Below are positions 32,416 to 40,364 of a DNA stretch of 50,119 nt, piece after piece. The stretch comes from DATDAH01 sp036525535. GTDB lineage: Bacteria; Actinomycetota; Acidimicrobiia; Acidimicrobiales; DATDAH01. The stretch is from assembly GCA_036525535.1 (NCBI GenBank), contig DATDAH010000269.1, positions 1 through 50,119 on the forward strand, read 5' to 3'. The translations under genes were made by a program, and so were the position numbers. Each line of letters begins with the position of its first letter. Positions within the stretch are counted from its first letter, which is position 1. Under the pieces are notes generated by a model. The model made no database searches, had not been told where the DNA came from, and saw nothing but the letters and a program-made list of their open reading frames with translations.

Positions 32416-32421
32416 ACGTTA
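32416..32421 (-). promoter_or_regulatory. -10 hexamer TAACGT overlapping the ndh stop codon
   Basis: The first three bases, TAA, are also the stop codon of the upstream NDH-2 gene. The hexamer is 6 nt before GTG 32409. One sequence therefore seems to serve translation termination and promoter function. Confidence 0.45.
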
Positions 32422-33678
32422 CTTCCGACCTCGGCGGCGGTCGGTCCAGAGGATGAGCCGAGGGCCGCGATCCCAGGTGAAGTAGTTCCAGGTCCAGTTG
32501 ACCATCACCGACAGGCGGTTGCGGAAGCCGATCAGGTACACGAGGTGCAGGCCCAGCCAGGACCACCAGCCCAGCGTGCCCCGCAGGGTGAAACCGTTCG
32601 GGAACTGGGCCACCGCCGCCCGGCGGCCGATGGTCGCCATGATCCCCTTGTTCTTGTAGTGGAACGGCTCGGGGCGGCCGGCCCGGCCGAAGGTCCGGGT
32701 GAGTTGCCGGGCGGCGTGCCGGCCCGACTGCATCGCCACCTGGGCGACTCCCGGTAGCGGTCGGCCGTCCTCACCGGGGATCACGGCGACGTCCCCGATG
32801 GCGTAGACGTTGGGATGACCGGCTACGCCGAGGGTGGGCTCGACGACGATGCGCCCGCCAGGTCCCAGAGGCAACCCGAGGTGCTCGGCGAGGGGGCTGG
32901 CCTTCACCCCCGCGGCCCACACCACCGTGTGGGCGGGGATGCGCTCCCCCCCGGCCAGGGTCACCGCGTCCTCCGCCACCGATTCGACCTGCTGGTCGAG
33001 GCGGACCTCGACACTGCGCTTCTCGAGGGCTCGGCGGGCGTTGGCGCTGAGCTTCGGGACGAACGGGGTGAGGAGGCGGTCGGCCAGCTCGACGAGCACG
33101 ATCCGGGCGCGGCGGTCGAGGTCCAGCTCGGGGAAGTCCTTGCGCAGGACGTGCTGGACCAGTTCGGCCAGCGCGCCGGCCATCTCGACCCCGGTGGGCC
33201 CGCCGCCGACGATGACCCACGTGAGGGCGGCGTCGGCCTCGTCGGGATGGGCGTGGGCCCATTCGACCCGGGCCAGCAGGTGGTTGCGCAGGGCCAGCGC
33301 ATCAGCCAGGGAGTAGAGCGGCAGGCTGTGCTCAGCCGCCCCCGGCACCCCGAAGAAGTTGGTCCCGGCGCCGGCGGCGACGATCAGGCCGTCGAAGGCG
33401 ACGGGGTCGCCGTCGTCGACCTCCACGACCTGCTCTTCCCAGTCCACACCCGTGACCGAGGCGTTGCGGAAGGTCACGTTGGGCTGCTTCCAGAAGACGC
33501 CACGGACCGGGTGGGCGACATCGGCTGCATTCAGGCCGGAGGTGGCCACCTGGTAGAGCAGCGGCGCAAAGGTGTGGAAGTTGTTGCGGTCGATGAGGGT
33601 GACCTCGACGTCGGCCCCTTTCAGCTCCCGAGCGGCGTTCAAGCCGCCGAAGCCGGCCCCGATGATGACCACCCTCAC
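32419..33678 (-). CDS. ndh: type II NADH dehydrogenase (NDH-2)
   Basis: This 419-residue flavoenzyme passes electrons from NADH to quinone without pumping protons. FAD-binding GAGFGGL starts at residue 7, the NADH-binding loop is VIVGGGPTGVEMAG, and the second FAD site is VYAIGDVAVIPGEDG. The C-terminal part (LGWWSWLGLHLVYLIGFRNRLSVMVNWTWNYFTWDRG) is rich in aromatic residues, as in NDH-2 enzymes that sit on the membrane by an amphipathic C-terminus. GTG 33678 is chosen because it overlaps the nei stop as GTGA; a GTG at 33696 would extend it by six residues. Confidence 0.92.
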   Translation of the reverse strand: MRVVIIGAGFGGLNAARELKGADVEVTLIDRNNFHTFAPLLYQVATSGLNAADVAHPVRGVFWKQPNVTFRNASVTGVDWEEQVVEVDDGDPVAFDGLIVAAGAGTNFFGVPGAAEHSLPLYSLADALALRNHLLARVEWAHAHPDEADAALTWVIVGGGPTGVEMAGALAELVQHVLRKDFPELDLDRRARIVLVELADRLLTPFVPKLSANARRALEKRSVEVRLDQQVESVAEDAVTLAGGERIPAHTVVWAAGVKASPLAEHLGLPLGPGGRIVVEPTLGVAGHPNVYAIGDVAVIPGEDGRPLPGVAQVAMQSGRHAARQLTRTFGRAGRPEPFHYKNKGIMATIGRRAAVAQFPNGFTLRGTLGWWSWLGLHLVYLIGFRNRLSVMVNWTWNYFTWDRGPRLILWTDRRRGRK

Positions 33679-34454
33679 GACTGGCACCGGGGGCACCAGT
33701 AGGTCACCCGGGGATCCTCACCCTGGAGGCGACGCTGGACGGGCGTGCCGCACCGGGGGCACGGTTGTCCCAAGCGCCCGTAGACGGCGAGCCCGCCTCC
33801 GGGCAGGGTCGAGCGCTCGCCCGGCGCGGTGACGTTCGCCCGGAGCTGGCGGGCGGCCACGGTCACGAGGCGACGGCGGGTGTCGACGTCGAGGTCCTGG
33901 ACCCGGGCGAACGGGCTGACCCGGCACGCCCACAACACCTCACTCTTGAAGACGTTGCCGATGCCGGCCGCCACCTGCTGGTCGAGGAGGAGCGGCGCGA
34001 TCTCGCGGTCAGCATCGGCCCGGGCCGCCATCCGAGCCAGGACGTCCTCGATCGGAGGGTCCTCCAGACAGAGGTCGGGGCCCAAGTGATCGAGGGGCTG
34101 GGGCAGGTGGGGCGGCGGCTTGCGGTACAGGTCGACGACCGGGGCCTTGAAGCAGACGGCTTCCCAGTCGGCCACCCCGACCACCGCCCGAGCCAGGTGA
34201 CCGGGCAGGCGCCACCGGCTCCCCGAGCGGTAGAGGTGCCAGGTACCGGTCATCCGAAGGTGGGTGTGGAGGGTCACCCCGTCCGAGAAGTGGATCAGCA
34301 GGTGCTTGCCCTTGGCTTCGACCTGGGTGATGGCCGAACCGAGGGCGGGACGGGGCCCGACGGCGCGGGGGGCCTCGAAACGCTCGAGCGCCTGACCGGC
34401 CAGCGCCGGACGGAGCCGATCGGCCACCCGGTGGATGGTGTCGCCCTCGGGCAC
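33675..34454 (-). CDS. nei: endonuclease VIII-type DNA glycosylase (Nei)
   Basis: This 259-residue bifunctional DNA glycosylase/AP lyase removes oxidised bases. MPEGDTIHR is the Nei form of the N-terminus (Pro2 nucleophile, Glu3), distinct from the PELPE of Fpg. LLDQQVAAGIGNVFKSEVLW is the helix-two-turn-helix, and the C-terminal zinc finger is CPRCGTPV...YWCPRC. It ends in an overlap with the ndh start, an unexpected operon partner. GTG 34454 is 6 nt after a minus-strand TAGCCT, giving a leaderless message. Confidence 0.93.
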   Translation of the reverse strand: MPEGDTIHRVADRLRPALAGQALERFEAPRAVGPRPALGSAITQVEAKGKHLLIHFSDGVTLHTHLRMTGTWHLYRSGSRWRLPGHLARAVVGVADWEAVCFKAPVVDLYRKPPPHLPQPLDHLGPDLCLEDPPIEDVLARMAARADADREIAPLLLDQQVAAGIGNVFKSEVLWACRVSPFARVQDLDVDTRRRLVTVAARQLRANVTAPGERSTLPGGGLAVYGRLGQPCPRCGTPVQRRLQGEDPRVTYWCPRCQS

Positions 34455-34460
34455 CCCTTC

Positions 34461-34466
34461 AGGCTA
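34461..34466 (-). promoter_or_regulatory. -10 hexamer TAGCCT of the nei-ndh operon
   Basis: TAGCCT on the minus strand lies 6 nt before GTG 34454, with no ribosome binding site between. Confidence 0.5.
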
Positions 34467-34503
34467 CGGACCTCCGCCGGCGAGAGCGGCCCCCGCCCGC
34501 GCC

Positions 34504-34509
34504 TAACGT
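34504..34509 (+). promoter_or_regulatory. -10 hexamer TAACGT of the DUF3237 gene
   Basis: TAACGT is followed by a leader of about 22 nt that holds AAAGGA 10 nt before ATG 34539, a conventional leadered start. Confidence 0.4.
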
Positions 34510-34538
34510 GCCCGGCCAAACGAAAGGACGACTCGACC

Positions 34539-34964
34539 ATGAGCCCCGAACCCGAGCCCATCGAACTGGTCCCTCTGGGCCGCATGACCATCGGCCTCCG
34601 GGACCCGATGCTGCTCCCCGGGACACCGGGCGGCACGTTCGTCATCGCCGAGCTGGCCTCAGCCCACTTCGAGGGTGAGCGCCTGAAGGCCGACGCCAAG
34701 GGCAGCGCCAACGCCGACTGGTTGACCATCGGGGCCGACGGCACCGCGGCCATAGACGTGCGGGTCCTGTTGGAGGCCGACGACGGGGCACTGATCTACC
34801 TGCAGTACGCCGGGCGGCTGAACCTGGCCGACCAGACCGTCATCGCCGCTCCGCTGTTCCAGACCGGCGACGAGCGCTACGCCTGGCTCAACGGCGTGCA
34901 GGCCGTCGCCAAGGGCAAGACCGACGGCACCACCCTGGTCTACGACTTCCACGAGGTTCGCTGA
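34539..34964 (+). CDS. DUF3237 family protein
   Basis: This 141-residue soluble protein has the DUF3237 pattern: PLGRMTIGLRDPMLLPGTPGG near the N-terminus, LKADAKGSANADWLTIGADGTAAIDVRVLLEADDGALIYLQYAGR in the centre, and TGDERYAWLNGVQAVAKGK near the end. Members form a small beta-barrel and often sit beside genes of lipid, steroid or aromatic catabolism. The function is not established. It is convergent with the lipocalin-like gene, with 19 bp between stops. Confidence 0.8.
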   Translation: MSPEPEPIELVPLGRMTIGLRDPMLLPGTPGGTFVIAELASAHFEGERLKADAKGSANADWLTIGADGTAAIDVRVLLEADDGALIYLQYAGRLNLADQTVIAAPLFQTGDERYAWLNGVQAVAKGKTDGTTLVYDFHEVR

Positions 34965-34983
34965 TCGCGGGGTCTCGATCGCC

Positions 34984-36144
34984 TCAGACGAACGACGTGT
35001 CCTCGGTCAGGCCGAGGTCCGGATGCGGGCCGGTGGCCATCGTCTGGGCGTTGCCGCACCCCGTGCCCCCGCCCACCGGGTCATCGACCCGGATCACCGT
35101 GTCCCGCAACTGGTGCAGGCGATGGGCGGCCTCGACGGTCGTGCAGTCACCGATGTGCTCACCGTCGACGTGGAGGCTCCGACCCCGGAACTGGCCGTGC
35201 CACTGGTCGTCGAACCCGAAGTAGAGGCCGGCGCCGAGGTGGAAGCCGGTCTCGTCCAGCGCCATGATCGTGAGGGGGCGCTCGACGCCCGCCGCGGTCG
35301 TGCAGTGCAGCACGCCGCCCCGCAGCCGCCGGTTGACGGGGTCGAACGCCAACTCGGGGACGATGGCGACAAAGGACTCCCGGCGACCGTCGGGGTGCTC
35401 GACCCCACCCTGGGTCGTCACCTGCCGGTAGTCGCCGACCGCGTGTTGCTGGTGGAAGACGTGCAGGGCGTACGGCTCGCCGTCGTCGGTCTGGCACAGC
35501 ATCGGTGACCAGATGATCAGGGAGGCCAGGCCCGGGACCTCACCCCGGGTCGGGACGTCGTCGACCGGAGCCCCGACCATGTAGCGCACTCCCCAGGAGT
35601 GGTCCCGGGTGGAGAACCAGGTGCTCGGTTCGATCGGCGTGCGCTCGCCGTCGACCTCGACCCAGCCGTGGGCCACACCGGTGTGGTGGTAGCGGACGAT
35701 GTCGGCGTCGATCCGGAAGCCGTCGGGTCCCCGATGCACCTCGCGGTTCTCGAGGGCCGGCGGGACCGCCCCCTCGAAGGTCCATTCGAAGGCGACCGGC
35801 ACCACGGCGTTGGCGTCGAGGGCGAAGCGGACCGACCGGAGCGGCTCGAGGACCTCGTAGCGGATGGGTCCGACGGCCGTGCCGTCCGGGTCCGGGGCCA
35901 GGGGCCGGCTGGCCCGCACCGTCCACTGTTCGATGCCGCGGGACACCCCGGCGTAGGCATCCAGGACACCGCGGTTCGGGTACTTGCCCATGCCGAGGTG
36001 GACCTGGACCGAGCCGTCCCGGGCCGCGGCCTGGGCGCAGACCTTCTCCGTCCAGGACCGATCGGACTGGCCGACCGTCGCGAAGGTGTCGGTGATCTGG
36101 TGGTGGAACGTCTCATCGGCGGGCACCAAGGGTCCGAGCGACAT
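34984..36144 (-). CDS. lipocalin/hydratase-like protein of unknown function
   Basis: This 386-residue cytoplasmic protein has no signal peptide and is rich in predicted beta strands. Its most distinctive segment, WFSTRDHSWGVRYM (about residues 180-193), resembles the RDHSWG signature of carotenoid hydratase/AttH-like lipocalin folds. The family is found in actinobacteria and proteobacteria near cytochrome P450 and APH-type genes, as here. It may bind or modify a hydrophobic substrate shared with the neighbouring P450. A TAGGGT -10 lies 6 nt before ATG 36144, so the message is leaderless. The function assignment is weak. Confidence 0.6.
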   Translation of the reverse strand: MSLGPLVPADETFHHQITDTFATVGQSDRSWTEKVCAQAAARDGSVQVHLGMGKYPNRGVLDAYAGVSRGIEQWTVRASRPLAPDPDGTAVGPIRYEVLEPLRSVRFALDANAVVPVAFEWTFEGAVPPALENREVHRGPDGFRIDADIVRYHHTGVAHGWVEVDGERTPIEPSTWFSTRDHSWGVRYMVGAPVDDVPTRGEVPGLASLIIWSPMLCQTDDGEPYALHVFHQQHAVGDYRQVTTQGGVEHPDGRRESFVAIVPELAFDPVNRRLRGGVLHCTTAAGVERPLTIMALDETGFHLGAGLYFGFDDQWHGQFRGRSLHVDGEHIGDCTTVEAAHRLHQLRDTVIRVDDPVGGGTGCGNAQTMATGPHPDLGLTEDTSFV

Positions 36145-36150
36145 GACGGC

Positions 36151-36156
36151 ACCCTA
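36151..36156 (-). promoter_or_regulatory. -10 hexamer TAGGGT of the lipocalin-like gene
   Basis: TAGGGT on the minus strand lies 6 nt before ATG 36144. The gene diverges from the phosphotransferase/P450 operon with 84 bp between starts. Confidence 0.5.
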
Positions 36157-36228
36157 GAAGGGGCCCGGGCCGCGGCCGTCAGCCGGTCGCCGACCCGCCC
36201 TGAGCGGGCCCCGTGCCACCATGAGCGA

Positions 36229-37245
36229 ATGGCGCTCACGGTGCAGCGGGACCTCGACGGGGTGGTCGCCGGGTTCGTGGCGTGGCTGGCCGGACGACGT
36301 TCGGCCGAGGTCACCGTCGACGGGGTCGAGCGCCCCACGGACGGTTGGTCGAGCGAGACCGTGCTGATCCGGGCCCGGATCGACGGCCGCGCGGAGGGCT
36401 TTGCCGTTCGCCTCGGACCCGACGGCGACGGCATCTTCCCCACCTACGACCTCGGCCTCCAAGCGCGCGCTCACCAGCTCGCCCATGACCGGGGGGTGCC
36501 GACCCCCCTTCCCACCGAGCTGGTCGAGGGCGTCCTGGACGACGCCTTCCTCGTCATGCCCTTCGTCAACGGTCACGTGCCCGGCGAGATGCCCGCCTTC
36601 GATCCCTGGATCGGAACGCTCCCCGTGGACCGGCGGACCACCCTGTACATGGGTGTGGTCGACGCCCTGGTCGCACTCCACGACCAGGAACCGCCGGCCG
36701 ACGCCGAGCTCCCGCGCCGCACGGTCACCGACGAGCTGGCGTGGTGGGGTGACTACCTCGCCTGGTCAGCCCACGGCGACAGGCCGATCCCCGTCCTGAC
36801 CCGCGCCCTGGCCTGGTGCGCTGAGCACCGACCCGCCTCCGAGCCGTCGGCCGGGATGCTCTGGGGCGACGTCCGGCTCGGCAACGTGGTCTTCACCGAC
36901 GACGGCGCCATCGCCGCCGTCCTCGACTGGGAGATGGCGACGGTCGGGGCGCCCGAGCACGACGTGGCCTGGTGGTGGGCCCTGGAAGCGATGCAGGACG
37001 ATCTGGCCGGTGGCCGAGGCGACGGGTTCCCGACCATCGACGCCCTCCGGAGCCGCTACGAGGCCGGCCTCGGCCGCCCGCTGCAGGACCTGGCCTGGTT
37101 CGAGACCTTCGCCCTCTTCCGCAGTGCCGCCGTCCTCACTCGCATCGGCATCCTCCAGCAACGAGCGGGGCTCCCCCTCCGGATGTCGTTGGACGACAAC
37201 CCCGTGCTCGACCACCTCTCCCGCCGCGTCGGAGCGACCCCGTGA
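36229..37245 (+). CDS. APH-type phosphotransferase family protein
   Basis: This 338-residue kinase-fold protein resembles aminoglycoside phosphotransferases and the related ACAD10/11-type kinases. The catalytic loop reads MLWGDVRLGNVVF, where Trp replaces the usual His of HGD, as is common in this branch. The metal-binding motif is LDWEMATVGAPEHDVAWW. A nucleotide-binding N-lobe precedes them. Its likely substrate is a hydroxylated lipid or hydroxyacyl-CoA rather than an antibiotic, because it is translationally fused (GTGA) to a cytochrome P450 that could supply the hydroxyl group; this is inference. ATG 36221 is out of frame and is ignored. Confidence 0.82.
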   Translation: MALTVQRDLDGVVAGFVAWLAGRRSAEVTVDGVERPTDGWSSETVLIRARIDGRAEGFAVRLGPDGDGIFPTYDLGLQARAHQLAHDRGVPTPLPTELVEGVLDDAFLVMPFVNGHVPGEMPAFDPWIGTLPVDRRTTLYMGVVDALVALHDQEPPADAELPRRTVTDELAWWGDYLAWSAHGDRPIPVLTRALAWCAEHRPASEPSAGMLWGDVRLGNVVFTDDGAIAAVLDWEMATVGAPEHDVAWWWALEAMQDDLAGGRGDGFPTIDALRSRYEAGLGRPLQDLAWFETFALFRSAAVLTRIGILQQRAGLPLRMSLDDNPVLDHLSRRVGATP

Positions 37246-38423
37246 CCATCCCCGCGTTCGACCCCCGCGAGCCGTCCTTCCGGATCCGTCCGGACTTTCA
37301 CGAGCTGACCGGCCGCCTCCGGACCGAGGCGCCGGTCCACGAAGTCGCGCCCGGCCTGAAGGTGCTGAGCCGCTACGAGGACATTCGGGAGGTCAGCCGG
37401 TCGCCGGAGCGGTTCGTCAACGGCCGTGGGGTGCTGGCCAACGACCCGATCCGGGACGGGCGCCCCGTCGTCGGCTCGATCCTGCACATGGACCCGCCCA
37501 GCCACGGCGAGTGGCGTCGCGTGCTGAACCGCAGGTTCACGCCCCGGGCCGTCTCACCCATGGAGGAGCGGATCCGGGAGCTGACCGTCCGGCTCATCGA
37601 CGCGCTCCCGACCGGCGAGCCCGTCGACCTGGTCGATCTTCTCTGCGCCCCCTTGCCCGTGCTCGCCATCGCCGAGCTGCTGGGCGTCCCCGATGCCGAC
37701 CGGGCCGACTTCCGACGCTGGTCCGACGCCGCCATCGCCGCCACCGACGGCATGGCCGCCATGAGCGACGAGGACGCCACGGCCATGGGCGAGCTGTCGA
37801 TGTTCCTGGACGCCCACGCCAAGGCGAAGGCCGCCGACCCCGACGACGATCTCGTCTCCGCCCTCGTCGGAGCCGAGGTCGAGGGCCGGCCGATGACGCC
37901 CGGGGAGCTGATCGTCTTCTCGTTGACCCTGCTGGTGGCCGGCAACGAGACGACCCGCCACCTCCTCTCCGGTGGGCTCATCGCCCTGGCCGATCACCCC
38001 GACCAACGGGCGGTGCTGGCCGCCGACCCGGCGAGCGTGCCGGTCGCCGTCGAGGAATGCCTGCGCTGGGTCACGCCGATCCACCAGTTCGCCCGCACGG
38101 TGGTCGCCGACACGACGGTCGGGGACCAACCGGTGGCCGCCGACGACTACCTGGTCATGCTCTACGCCTCGGGCAACCGGGACGAGGCCGTCTTCGGTCC
38201 CACAGCCGGGGCCTTCGACGTCACGAGGGTGCCTCCCTCGCCCAACCTCGGCTTCGGCTTCGGCGAACACCTCTGCCTCGGCGCCGCCCTGGCCCGACTC
38301 GAGGCTCGCATCGTCCTCGAGGAGCTGCTGGCCCGCCACCCCGACTACGAGCTGGCCGAAGAACCCGTCATGGCCCCGAGCAGCCTCGTCCACGGACCCG
38401 AGGAGCTGTCGGTCACGCTCTGA
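37242..38423 (+). CDS. cytochrome P450
   Basis: This 393-residue soluble bacterial P450 has I-helix AGNETT (233-238), ExxR motif EECLRW (Glu272, Arg275) and haem-binding FGFGEHLCLGAALAR with Cys345 as the thiolate ligand. HMDPPSHGEWRRVLNRRFTPRAV is the C-helix region. It should insert oxygen into an aliphatic or steroid-like substrate using electrons from a ferredoxin system not present here. The Asn in AGNETT (instead of AGxDT) is common in actinobacterial steroid and fatty-acid P450s. The GTG overlaps the stop of the preceding phosphotransferase gene. Confidence 0.94.
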   Translation: MTIPAFDPREPSFRIRPDFHELTGRLRTEAPVHEVAPGLKVLSRYEDIREVSRSPERFVNGRGVLANDPIRDGRPVVGSILHMDPPSHGEWRRVLNRRFTPRAVSPMEERIRELTVRLIDALPTGEPVDLVDLLCAPLPVLAIAELLGVPDADRADFRRWSDAAIAATDGMAAMSDEDATAMGELSMFLDAHAKAKAADPDDDLVSALVGAEVEGRPMTPGELIVFSLTLLVAGNETTRHLLSGGLIALADHPDQRAVLAADPASVPVAVEECLRWVTPIHQFARTVVADTTVGDQPVAADDYLVMLYASGNRDEAVFGPTAGAFDVTRVPPSPNLGFGFGEHLCLGAALARLEARIVLEELLARHPDYELAEEPVMAPSSLVHGPEELSVTL

Positions 38424-38493
38424 GCCCCACGCGCTTCGTGAGCTCAGGTGACAGGAAACGGCGGCGGTGGCGCGAGGGATGCCCACCCAGGGC

Positions 38494-38499
38494 CATGAT
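38494..38499 (+). promoter_or_regulatory. -10-like CATGAT of the alkylsulfatase gene
   Basis: CATGAT is 7 nt before ATG 38507. It deviates from TAnnnT at the first base, but its spacing matches the leaderless pattern. The rest of the gap (38424-38493) shows nothing recognisable. Confidence 0.3.
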
Positions 38500-38506
38500 C
38501 TGACCC

Positions 38507-40345
38507 ATGGCCGACGTCTCCACCGACCTTCCGATCGACGACACGCAGGACTTCGACGACGCCCAGCGCGGCTTCATCGCCGCGTTGGAGCCGGGGATCG
38601 TCCACGACGAGTCCGGCCGCGTGATCTGGGACAACGACAGCTACGGGTTCCTCGAGGAGGACTGCCCGCCGACCGCGCACCCCGGCCTCTGGCGCCAATC
38701 GCGGCTGAACAGCATCCAGGGCCTGTTCGAGGTGACCGAGGGCATCTACCAGGTGCGGGGCCTCGACCTCTCGAACATGACCGTCGTCGAGGGCGACACC
38801 GGCGTGATCGTGATCGACCCCCTCGTCTCCAAGGAGACGGCGGCGGCGGCCCTCGCCCTCTACCGGGAGCATCGAGGGGATCGCCCGGTGCGAGCGGTCA
38901 TCTACACCCACAGTCACATCGACCACTTCGGCGGCGTCAAGGGGGTCGTCGGCCAGGAGGCGGTCGACCGCGGCGACGTCGTCGTCCTGGCCCCCCAGGG
39001 GTTCCTGGCCCACGCCGTGGCCGAGAACGTCTACGCGGGCACCGCCATGGCCCGCCGCGCCGTCTACATGTACGGCCGTCACCTCGCCCGGGGCCCGGCG
39101 GGCCAGATCGGCTGCGGGCTCGGCCAGGCCACATCGGACGGGGCGGTCGGCCTCATCGCCCCGACGCGGGACGTCACCCACACCGGCCAGGTCGAGGTCC
39201 TCGACGGCGTGACCATCGAGTTCCAGCTCACCCCCGGGACAGAGGCCCCGGCGGAGATGAACTTCCTCTTCGCCGACCATGCCGCGCTCTGCGTGGCCGA
39301 GAACGCCACCCACAACCTCCACAACCTGGTCACCCTGCGGGGCGCGCTGGTCCGGGACCCCCACGAATGGGCCCGCTACCTGACCGAGGCCATCGCCCTG
39401 TTCGGCGACCGCACGGACGTGACCTTCGCCTCCCACCACTGGCCGACCTGGGGCCGTGAGCGGGGCCGCGAGTTCCTGGCCCTGCAACGGGACCTCTACG
39501 CCTACCTCCACGACCAGACCCTGCGCCGCCTCAACCAGGGCCTGACCGGCAGCGAGATCGCCGAGACGTTCGAGCTGCCCGACGCCCTCGAGGCGAGCTG
39601 GCACCTCCGGGGCTACTACGGCTCGGTCAGCCACAACGTGAAGGCCGTCTACCAGCGCTACCTCGGTTGGTTCGACGGGAACCCGGCCCACCTGTGGGCC
39701 CACCCGCCGGTCGCCGCCGCCACCCGATACGTCGCCGCCATGGGCGGAGCCGACGCCGCCATAGGCCAGGCGCGGGCGGCGCTGGCCGACGACGACCCGC
39801 GCTGGGCGGCCGAGGTGCTGAACCACGTCGTCTTCGACGACCCGGGCAACGAGACGGCGACATCACTCCTGGCCGAGATCTACGACCGGCTCGGCCACGG
39901 CGCGGAGAACGCCACCTGGCGGAACTTCTTCCTCACGGGCGCCCTGGAGCTGCGTTCCGGGGTGGAGGCCCAGCCCCAGGCGATCGCCACCGACCTGCTC
40001 TCGGCCCTCTCGGTGGACCAGGTCTTCGATGCGATGGCCATCCGCCTCGACGGTCCCCGAGCAGCCGCAGACGGGCTCGCCTCGGTCATCGACTGGCACA
40101 TCACCGACCTCGACGTCCACCACCGGGTGACGGTCCGCAACGGGGTCGTCGTCGCGGAGCCGTTGGCCGGACCTCCCGACCACGGTGCCGCCGACGCCCG
40201 CTATGCGCTGACCAGGGCGGAGTTGCTTCCCGTGCTCGTCGGCCTCACCACCGTCGACCCGGTCGACGGCGATCCCGCCGTCCTGACCGACCTCCAGGCC
40301 CACCTCGACCGCTTCGAGCCCGACTTCTCGATAGTGACGCCGTGA
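38507..40345 (+). CDS. type III alkylsulfatase (SdsA1/BDS1-like metallo-beta-lactamase fold)
   Basis: This 612-residue binuclear zinc hydrolase cleaves alkyl sulfates such as SDS. The zinc motif is YTHSHIDHFGGVKG, and further ligands are expected in AENATHNLHN (Glu/His) and FASHHWPTWG. Following the catalytic domain is the helical dimerisation domain (WFDGNPAHLWAHPP...ARAALADDDPRWAAEVLNHVVF) and, from about residue 490, an SCP2-like domain that gathers hydrophobic substrates. The order and length match the family. No signal peptide is evident, in contrast to the secreted Pseudomonas enzyme, so it may act in the cytoplasm. It follows the P450 gene in the same direction. Confidence 0.92.
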   Translation: MADVSTDLPIDDTQDFDDAQRGFIAALEPGIVHDESGRVIWDNDSYGFLEEDCPPTAHPGLWRQSRLNSIQGLFEVTEGIYQVRGLDLSNMTVVEGDTGVIVIDPLVSKETAAAALALYREHRGDRPVRAVIYTHSHIDHFGGVKGVVGQEAVDRGDVVVLAPQGFLAHAVAENVYAGTAMARRAVYMYGRHLARGPAGQIGCGLGQATSDGAVGLIAPTRDVTHTGQVEVLDGVTIEFQLTPGTEAPAEMNFLFADHAALCVAENATHNLHNLVTLRGALVRDPHEWARYLTEAIALFGDRTDVTFASHHWPTWGRERGREFLALQRDLYAYLHDQTLRRLNQGLTGSEIAETFELPDALEASWHLRGYYGSVSHNVKAVYQRYLGWFDGNPAHLWAHPPVAAATRYVAAMGGADAAIGQARAALADDDPRWAAEVLNHVVFDDPGNETATSLLAEIYDRLGHGAENATWRNFFLTGALELRSGVEAQPQAIATDLLSALSVDQVFDAMAIRLDGPRAAADGLASVIDWHITDLDVHHRVTVRNGVVVAEPLAGPPDHGAADARYALTRAELLPVLVGLTTVDPVDGDPAVLTDLQAHLDRFEPDFSIVTP

Positions 40346-40364
40346 AATCTGGGACCATTCCTTC

